A stretch of 64,000 nucleotides of DNA from the NCBI GenBank assembly GCA_019096065.1, contig JAGUCH010000002.1, positions 2,244,501 through 2,308,500 of the forward strand. The letters are read 5' to 3'. Origin of the DNA: Paracyclopina nana. Lineage: Eukaryota > Arthropoda > Copepoda > Cyclopoida > Cyclopettidae. The notes below the pieces were generated by a model. The model was not told where the DNA came from. It did not search any database and worked only from the letters and a program-made list of their open reading frames with translations. Shown piece after piece: positions 56,819 through 64,000 of the stretch (position 1 is its first letter; every line of letters starts with the position of its first letter). A program made the translations under genes and the position numbers.

Positions 56819-59666
56819 ATGGAGCTGAAAGCTTACTCAGTCACTTTGCTTCTACTATATTTTTCTGACTTTTTAACAGGATCTCTTACAAGTGATTACA
56901 CAGCAATACCAAGCATTCAACAGGACAGTGATGGAATTCCGCTGGCCCACATGATGGCAAAGCACACTTTCAGTAAAAGGACAAGGCAAGCCTTGTTAGA
57001 AGTCAACAGTTTGGCAGAGTTGAATGAATTGGTGGAGAAATATCCATATGTTGCAATTTTGATTCAAGATGAAAGCAAGGTGAGCATTTCACATGAGCAA
57101 ATATTCCTTATTTTCATATTTGCATTACAGGCTTGCTTGAAAACATTACACGATTTGGAACTCATCAAGGCAGATGCTCACTTATTTCAAATAACCTGGA
57201 GGAGAATTAATGCGACCAATTTCATTGAGAATGGTGATTTAGGAGTCTTAAGCTCAAATTGCTCAGTGGTATTTTACAAGAATGCTCAGCCTGCAAAATA
57301 CCCAGGAAAAGCTGACAGGCAAACAGCTGTTTTGAAATGGCTCATCAAGGAAATCCACTGTCACACAGATGAGCCATTGGATGTGAATGTGCATCAGTTT
57401 GAAGTGCTCATTCGCTCATTCAGGAATTTCATCTTGGTATTGTCTTCTTCGAGAATCAAATCATCCAGGCAGCTGGTACATCAATTCAGGAGGTATAACA
57501 ATTGGTGCTCTAAAACCAACAGGATCCTCATAGCCTCCACAGACAGCTCAGAGATCATCAAAAAGCTGGAGCTGCCACACAGACCCCCACTTATACTGCA
57601 CATTGTTCATGGGCTGTACATTATCTTCGATGGGAATATAGCCGACATGAATTCTGTGCTAGAATGGATTACCATCGAAGTACCAACAAACTTAAAGTAA
57701 GCGTAAGCACTTCTTCAACGCCTTCTCATGTTCCTGCACCCACAGTTTTCGAGTCACACAACCTCTGGTGTGCGCTAGTTAGCACTAAACAGTCGCTGCA
57801 TCAGACGCTCAGCATTTGTCCGCTTGGTCTGCGCAAAGCTCAGCAATAAACTGAATCTTCTAAATCCGCGCGCACCTCAAAGCCCACCCACCGCCAAATC
57901 CGCAAACAACTAGTCCGCACATTAAATCTACGCACAGCTTAGTCCGTGCACCACTAATTCCACCAAGTCCGCGCACCACCTACCACTGAGTCCATGCGCC
58001 CCCTAGACCACAAGACAATGCTTAGTCCCCGCAACCTTGTATCCCCGCACAGCTTAGTCCGCTCGCACCGCCAAGTCGGCGCACCGCTTAGTCCGCGCAC
58101 CGCTTAGTCCACTTACCGCTTAGTCGGTGGAGCGCTTGGTCCGCGCACCACCCACTCCGGGCTCAGCATAGTCCGCACACAGCTTTTTACGCACACTGCA
58201 AAGTCCCCGCAATCTTGTATCCGCTCACAGCTTAGTCCGCGCACCGCTTAGTCCGCGCACCGCTTAGTCCGCGCATCGCTTAGTTCTCGCACCGCTTAGT
58301 CCGCCTACCGCTTAGTCCGCGCACCGCTTAGTCCACGCACCGCTTAGCCGGTGGAGCGCTTGGTCCGCGCACCACCCACTCCGGGCTCAGCATAGTCCGC
58401 AAACAGCTTTTTACGCACACTGCAAAGTCCCCGCAACCTTGTATCCCCGCACAGCTTAGTCCGCGCACCGCTTAGTCCACGCACCACTTAGTTCGCGCAC
58501 CGCTTAGTCCGCGCACCGCTTAGTTCGCGCACCGCTTAGTCCGCGCACCGCGTTTTTATCCACGCACCGCTAAGTACGAATTCCGAGAAGTTCGTTCATC
58601 GTGCTCCGTGAAGACCGGGAGCACAGCAATCACTCCGCGCACCGCTTAGTTCGCGCACCGCTTAGTCCGCGCACCGCGTTTTTATCCACGCACCGCTAAG
58701 TCTATGCGCCGCTAAGTACGAATTCCGAGAAGTTCGTGCATCGTGCTCAGTGAAGACCGGGAGCGCAGCAATTACTCCGCGCACTCTAAGTCTGTGTCCA
58801 ACGCTTTGTCCGCGCTCCACTAAAACCGTGCGATTTTTTGATTAAGGGTTGTTGGGCAGTCGCATTTGGACCGGATTTTTGCACGGGAAGAAGTTGTTTT
58901 GGTCTTTTTTATTGATGAGTCTACTCCGCTGCTGAATGCAGCCCTCAAAAAAGCTGGAAGGGATCTGGAGCTTACGTTTGGCCTGGCAGTGGTTGATGTC
59001 ACTGATATGGAGGTGGCAGCCTCATTCAACATTACAACATTTCCCTCAGTTGCCTTGTTTGAGGAAGGCAATCTGAAAATGTACCAGAAAGATTTGATTG
59101 GGGAGAAGAATGTGAAAAAATCCGCTGAGAGGATGCGCCAATGGATCATCCAAAGGTTGGAAGCCAATGACCGAATCATTGTGAAGACAATAGCTTCGGA
59201 GGACTTTAAGAGCAGTCCGGATGACTTCAAGCATGTTTTGCTGAAAGAGCACAAGGACTCCATCAAAAAGCTCTCCTTGGAATATGTCAAGCTGCAGAGG
59301 GAGAATGTGGAGCTGAGAAAAATCATCGCAGCTGCCAAAGAAGCTCTTGGACTCATTGAAATTGTCACCATGTCCGAAATTCAAGCAGATGCCTTGGACG
59401 AAGCTGCATCTGAGAATTTCGGTCTCACTGAGGAATGCAAGGACTGCTTGTCCAGCTTTGGCATGGCAGTCTGGAATTGTGGCACTTTTGAGATGGACTG
59501 CATCAAGGGAGCCATTGAATTGGGCTCTGAGTGTCATCCATGCATTTGTGAAATCATGGATTATTGGTGGCCAGATGATGCTCCCAATTGCTTCCAGAAG
59601 GAAATCCAGAAAATCACCAAGCCGGAGTCAGAGCAAAGCAAACCCATTGAGAAAGTAGAATTGTAG
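56819..59666 (+). CDS. Secreted/ER protein with three thioredoxin-like domains lacking the CxxC active site
   Basis: 548 aa from exons 56819-57079, 57131-57696 and 58847-59666. The ATG at 56819 gives a clean signal peptide (MELKAYSVTLLLLYF); an in-frame ATG at 56795 would add eight residues. The first region (VAILIQ..., NCSVVFYKNAQPAKYPGK) and second (FILVLSSSR..., RPPLILHIVHGLYIIFDG) look like degenerate thioredoxin folds. The third (VVLVFFIDES, LAVVDVTDMEVAASFNITTFPSVALFEEG) is clear, with the cis-proline region TFPS. None has CxxC at the active-site position, so a PDI-type redox role is unlikely and chaperone or structural binding more so. A helical segment follows, then a cysteine-rich C-terminus (CKDC, CHPC, twelve cysteines or so). 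The acceptor at 58846 was chosen because it alone keeps the frame. Ends 114 bp before the kelch gene. Confidence 0.75.
57697..58846 (+). repeat. GC-rich 16-bp minisatellite filling an intron
   Basis: Intron 2 of the thioredoxin-fold gene consists largely of units GCGCACCGCTTAGTCC and variants. There are higher-order copies: a block with GCTCAGCATAGTCCGC at about 58150 and 58385, and one with TACGAATTCCGAGAAG near 58575 and 58718. It contrasts sharply with the AT-rich exons and the 51-bp first intron. Confidence 0.85.
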
Positions 59667-59675
59667 TACATATAC

Positions 59676-59681
59676 AATAAA
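59676..59681 (+). promoter_or_regulatory. Poly(A) signal of the thioredoxin-fold gene
   Basis: AATAAA nine bases after the stop codon at 59666. Confidence 0.6.
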
Positions 59682-59779
59682 GTTCAGGACAATTGTGGTT
59701 GTAGTCATGTAATTACCAAATCAATACAGATTATAGCATGTACTATCATAGCAGATTCTCTTATTTGGCTTGGTAAAAA

Positions 59780-61174
59780 ATGTCAGCAAGGAGAATAAAG
59801 AAACCTGTTGTAGTCATAGAGAATGAGATTGAAGAGTACATTGGGAAAAAAGTAATTCAGTGCTTGGTTCTGTTGGCTGTTTTGTTGCTAGTTTGCGTAA
59901 TCACATTAAGCATCTACCTGATTACCATTCAAGGCCAAATAAGTAAGCTTCAATTTTTTTAATCATTTTTTCTTTGCTCATATTACTTTTAGCTGCAAGT
60001 GAAAACGATGCCAAAAATAGCCCACATGAGAACAAGTCAGAGGATAATATAAGGTTGCCCCAAATGTCCATTCCTCACATTTTCATGGTGGCAGAGAACA
60101 ATGAGGCCACTGATGTGAGTCTTTATGAGGACATTTCACCCAGCTTAGGGTCATGGAGCTTGGGGCTTGGAGTGGACACATTTCATGGATTCCATCATGA
60201 CAGGAAATTTTTCCTTGTCCTCAATTCTTACAGCCCATTAAAAACTGTAGATGTGACTGGAGAGGATAAGCAACCACTCAGCTTTAGGCCCAATAAAAGT
60301 ACCACATTTTTCCTACATGATCACTTTGGTGCGAGTGTTCAAGTAGGATCCAGATTCTGGATCATGGGAGGATTTGAGCCATCACTCTATGATTATTATG
60401 ACGATGAAATCTTCTTCAGACAAACTGGTAATTTCAATTTATATACATTTTTTGTGTGCTTTTCATAGTCTCCTCTTGTCATTTTAGAAATGCTTGATGT
60501 CACTCATGTTTGGTCAATTGAAAATAGCTCTTGGTCAGTCGGTCCAACGTTGCCTCCAGATGCTGGAAGATTGGGCATTTGTGCCACTCCGCTGGATCGA
60601 AACAGAGCCATTTTGATTGGAGGCATCCATGTTGGCTTCCAAGATTATGAAGGTCCGCCTGGATTTGCCATCTCTGTATACATTTATGATTTCGCTAATG
60701 ATTCTTGGGAGTTAGCTACCAATGTTCCGGATTACGGAGGAGTTTTTCAATCTCTTTGTTCAGTCTTATTTGACAAAAATTCGCCAAGGTGACTTCAATT
60801 TCTGCCCAGAAACTTCCAAAAATTGCATTTATTTTAGATATTTGGTTTTAACCGGAGGATTTAGTGGATGGGAGGATAAAACTGGGAAAACGCTTATCCT
60901 GGACTTGACTCAGGATGAGTTCAAATGGACTCTTGGCCCAGACTTCCCATTAAATTCTTTCCCATTTAGAGGTAATTTCAATCAGGGCCTTACAAACGCA
61001 CGAAATCATTTACTGCTTTCAGGCAAAATGCTGCAAATTCAAGGCTCACTGTATGCCATCATCCAGAATGAACAAAGTTCAGTTTTCCAGCTCAGAAATG
61101 ACACATGGAGCCAACAGGAGACCAACTCCAGTAGCACGCTTAAAAAACTAATGGCATTTGTGTATTACAATTGA
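59780..61174 (+). CDS. Type II membrane protein with kelch-like repeats
   Basis: 411 aa from exons 59780-59942, 59993-60427, 60488-60788 and 60838-61174. A short basic cytoplasmic N-terminus (SARRIKKP) precedes one membrane segment (about 27-50), predicting an extracellular or lumenal C-terminal part. That part has kelch-like strands: FWIMGGFEPS, WSIENSSWSVGPTLPPDAGR, RAILIGGIHVG, VYIYDFANDSWELATNVP, YLVLTGGFSGWEDKTGKTLILDL and FKWTLGPDFPL, i.e. the GG...Y/W...W spacing of kelch blades, diverged. N-glycosylation sequons (NSS, NDS, NDT) fit a lumenal location. The start is 98 bp after the preceding gene's poly(A) signal, so the promoter is tiny or lies inside the upstream gene. Function unknown. 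Confidence 0.8.
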
Positions 61175-61179
61175 TTCGG

Positions 61180-61185
61180 AATAAA
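61180..61185 (+). promoter_or_regulatory. Poly(A) signal of the kelch gene
   Basis: AATAAA six bases past the stop codon at 61174. The converging RNase T2 stop is at 61217. Confidence 0.6.
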
Positions 61186-61216
61186 AAAAATCATTATGCA
61201 GATCATTGTGATGTAA

Positions 61217-62194
61217 TTAAAGCTCTTCATAGCCACGATTCCTGGACCTTTGCTTACATTGGCCTTTAATGACATAAATGATGACGCCCAACATGATTCC
61301 TCCGCCTATGACGAGACCCCAAATAATGCCCTTTCTCCCCTTCTGGCCTTTTTTCTCAGTCTTGGGATACTCCACCTCTCCAAATTGGGGACATCTTCCA
61401 AAAACGCCTCCATGAGCTTCATCGCAACCAATAAGATTGAGTTGTTTGTCAAAGCAGAGGCTGATTTGAGTCAAAACGGGGTTGACAAATCCCTCCAAGT
61501 GTTCACATTCCAGAGCAGGATTAAAGTCCCCAATGCTGGCCTTGATGGCCTTGACAATGTCCTGAGAAGTGTACACTCCTCCTGGCCTAATGCTGTAGTT
61601 GGACAAGTAGGAGCTGATTGGGTACTTGTCATTCCATTCCAGCCCTGGAAATGAAATAATTGCAGACTCTTCATGAAAAATAAATGCCAAGTGGTTTCTT
61701 TTTCAACCTTTGGAGAAATATTTCAGCTCAGAGTCGAGAGGTTCCAATTGGACAGCGCAAGATCCATGCTTGGTCCATTCATGCAGCCAAAAGGAGTCTT
61801 CCTTGGAATTGGCGTGAACGTTGGTCCACCTCAGCCTCAGTTGGTCCAGGATTGGCTTAATTTGCTCAAAGTCAAAGTGAATGCTCCTGTTGCAATTGAG
61901 GGGACCAATTTCCTTGTTTTTAGTTGGCCAAATCCCATGCACGCTCCAATCTTCACGATCTGCAAAAGACGATTTTTCAATTGTGATAACTTTGATCTTT
62001 TATCTAGACTCACTTGGTAAAGAGCAAGAGTTGTTGTCATTCCTATCTTGCCAATCTATGCAGTCAGAAATGGGCCAAATTTGAGCAAAGAGCAAAAAGT
62101 CAAATTCTTTGTCCTTGGCAACTTGTTGACATTGAGAGAGTGAAATTAATATGGCAAATGTGGTGTAAAAAATCAAGTGTTTTGAACAGTTCAT
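61217..62194 (-). CDS. Ribonuclease T2 with C-terminal transmembrane anchor
   Basis: 286 aa, exons 62194-62014, 61959-61708 and 61644-61217. Endoribonuclease of the RNase T2 family, acid RNases of lysosomes and secretions. Signal peptide about 1-21. Both catalytic segments are intact: WSVHGIWPT (CAS I, His68) and FWLHEWTKHGSC (CAS II; His120, Glu121, Lys124, His125). Paired cysteines follow (LECEHL, SLCFD, IGCDEAHGG, GRCPQ). After the catalytic domain comes a basic linker (KTEKKGQKGRKG), one hydrophobic segment (about 250-270) and a 16-residue tail ending GYEEL at the C-terminus. Usual RNASET2 proteins have no anchor. Splice phases keep the frame throughout, so the anchor is not an artefact of a missed stop. 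Confidence 0.92.
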
Positions 62195-63035
62195 TATTAT
62201 TATTATGGCTAAAAGTTGAAATTGGAGTGAACTTGATAAGTTGACAAAGAAGGATTTTTTTGAAGTGATGAAGTCTGCTGTTGTTTGTGAGGCTAGCGGG
62301 CCAAAGAAGCCATATATTGTTTACGAGAAAGCAAAAAGAAAGGAATATGCGCACTAGCCGAGTTTGTAAACAAAACTTGACGGAAAATTAAATTGCCAGT
62401 TCTATTTCTTGTTCTTCAATAATTGAGCTTAGTGATATTAGCGAAAAAAGAATTAGTTTGTAATTCATGCCAATTTTTAGTCTCGTATTATTCTTTGGTG
62501 AATTGAAAGTGAGCTCCTAGCTTTATTTACAATTAAAGAAATTGTATTAATCAATTCGGTTTTTTCAAAGTTTCCTCGTATCACAAAAGTGACTCAGTCT
62601 TGTCTACATATCACCTCATAGATATTCAGAGCACGAAAAGTTGCTGCCAACTTCTAGATTAAAATCTGCATCAATAACCAAGATTAGCAAAGATTACGAA
62701 ATGGCAAAGTTCAATAATCTTGCTGTTGTCAATTCGCGAAAAAATTATTTAATTTAAAAAGAACTCCAAAAATTAATGAATTTCCCATCTTTAGGAAGCT
62801 TCATGGGCCCATGCCGTCAGCTGTTATTCGGCACAAATTCAAATCGTTATTTCTTTGCGCATTTTCCTAAGAGAAACGGCCGAATTTGGCGTTTTCTAGA
62901 GCGCAACGCTCTGATAAAAATCGGAACACCTGGCGTTATTTTCAGTTCAGCAAATTTCTTTGACAGCAATTGAGGACTCCTACTTAAAGGCCTGCATCGT
63001 TAGAATTTTGGCCGAATTTTGCCCAATTGTGAAGG
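62195..63035. other. Divergent intergenic region
   Basis: About 840 bp between the RNase T2 start (-) and the next start (+). AT-rich. I see no exon, no clear TATA box and no repeat. Confidence 0.5.
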
Positions 63036-63163
63036 ATGGATTCCACAGTGGACATTTCTGAGCCTCAAGACATTTTCAGTGAAGTGAGCCAAAACTCTTC
63101 CACTCCCGCCATTTTGACTCGTTCCAATACTCAAGAAACAGATGATGGAAGTTTGGACAAAAG
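63036..63163 (+). CDS. First coding exon of an unidentified gene running out of the window
   Basis: ATG at 63036 opens a 128-nt frame (starting MDSTVDISEPQDIFSEVSQ, ending TDDGSLDK) that reaches a strong donor, AAAAG|GTGAGG, at 63163/63164. It is rich in Ser, Thr, Asp and Glu, polar, with no signal peptide: it looks like a disordered N-terminus of a cytosolic or nuclear protein. Frame openness, donor quality and position opposite the RNase T2 promoter support it; no homology was recognised. The remaining 840 bp to the window end show no second exon. Confidence 0.5.
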
Positions 63164-64000
63164 GTGAGGCACTTTGATTGATCAATAATTAATAATGATA
63201 AAATCCCAGCTACTTTCCCAGTCTTTTTTTTCTTACAAAAAATGCCAAAAATCGCTACTGAACTTCTGAAAATTAATTGTTCGCATTTCCAAAATCTGGT
63301 TTTGTCAGCTGACTCCAATTAGTGATGAAAGTTGGCAATCACGTATTATCTTTGAAATATTTAAAATTTGAGTTTGCATTCATTTTTTGCTTTGTATCCA
63401 ATGACCTGATTTTTTAGAGCTTGCAATTGCTTCAGTGTCTTGCATGTTGCGTATGTGTTGGCTTGTAATGTTGCACTGCTCCAAATTAATTTTATTTCAC
63501 TAGCCAAGTTTTCCCTCATTTTCAGCCTTTCGAAGCTCCAAGTTAATTCCATGTTTAAAGGAATATATATTAAAACTAACTCACTCTTTTAACATCATTC
63601 TTGAGATTAATAAAATGAAGAAATTTGCAAATTATTCCGCCAAATGAGGAAGTTGTCTTCACTTTGTTCATGGGTATCTTAAAATTCAATTTATGCCTTG
63701 CTTATAATTATGAGCTGTATTTTTAAAGCTTGCACTTTTATGCCAAAAAATGAAGGTTAAAAAAATTGAATTCAGTCTGTAGAAAGTGCTTAAGAAATGT
63801 TAGGGTAATTTTGTGTTTGAAGAAAGTAGTTTAATAAATAGTAGGTCAAATGTGTAGGTCAAAAAGCAGTAGCTGAAAGTAGTGGCACCCCTTGATTTCC
63901 ATCAAGCTTTATAGAGGGAAAGCTTAGCAGCATACCAATGAGGCCAACAACAGCATGTTACTACTAGATATACATTTGCTCCTAATCATGATTGGAAATC

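Noticed and set aside
58860-58870. Acceptor GGGCAG at 58859 for the third thioredoxin exon
   Set aside because: It would shift the frame; the AG at 58846 joins in phase and extends the domain correctly.

Overview
This is a eukaryotic, AT-rich genomic window with short introns (mostly 45-70 bp), GT-AG splice sites and AATAAA poly(A) signals. Two neighbouring genes of the TipE/Teh sodium-channel auxiliary subunit family, together with chitin-binding and DOMON-type extracellular domains, point to an arthropod. The sequence alone does not fix the group; a small crustacean or a basal hexapod is my guess. All gene models were built by hand from splice sites, reading phase and family resemblance.

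Layout. 1-6.3 kb is a compact cluster: the 3' part of a fatty-acid-binding-protein gene (+), renalase (-), a tipE-type gene (-) and a second TipE-homologue gene (-). 6.3-9.55 kb has no coding exon, only a possible 5' UTR exon. 9.55-19.90 kb is one composite foldback element: matching outer ends in inverted orientation, kilobase arrays of a 9-bp minisatellite as arms, an interior of diverged direct and inverted repeats, and a nested 0.9-kb foldback insertion. 21.2-24.5 kb holds a SOUL heme-binding protein (+) converging on an unrecognised 567-aa protein (-) with a clear TATA-Inr promoter. 24.5-43.4 kb has no coding exon. It holds a CpG-rich possible promoter near 27.1 kb, minisatellites (33-34.6 kb), a tandem repeat with embedded tRNA-derived SINE-like units (35.9-37.35 kb) and a 63-bp-arm hairpin (38.2 kb).

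43.46-49.88 kb (+) encodes a six-Ig transmembrane protein of L1/neuroglian type without fibronectin repeats. Converging on it is a 16-exon gene (-, 56.61-50.24 kb) for a secreted protein of about 1835 aa: PEBP domain, four DOMON-like modules, a very acidic repeat region and a divergent chitin-binding domain. It shares a short divergent promoter, containing a palindromic TATA box, with a secreted triple-thioredoxin-fold protein (+). A membrane kelch protein (+) follows 114 bp downstream. A membrane-anchored RNase T2 (-) lies tail to tail with kelch, and its extreme C-terminus resembles a lysosomal sorting signal. At 63.04 kb a first coding exon of an unidentified gene (+) runs out of the window.

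Functionally, 50-62 kb is a run of secretory-pathway genes (matrix, ER/secreted, membrane, lysosomal) packed with almost no spacing, in contrast to the repeat-filled stretches elsewhere.
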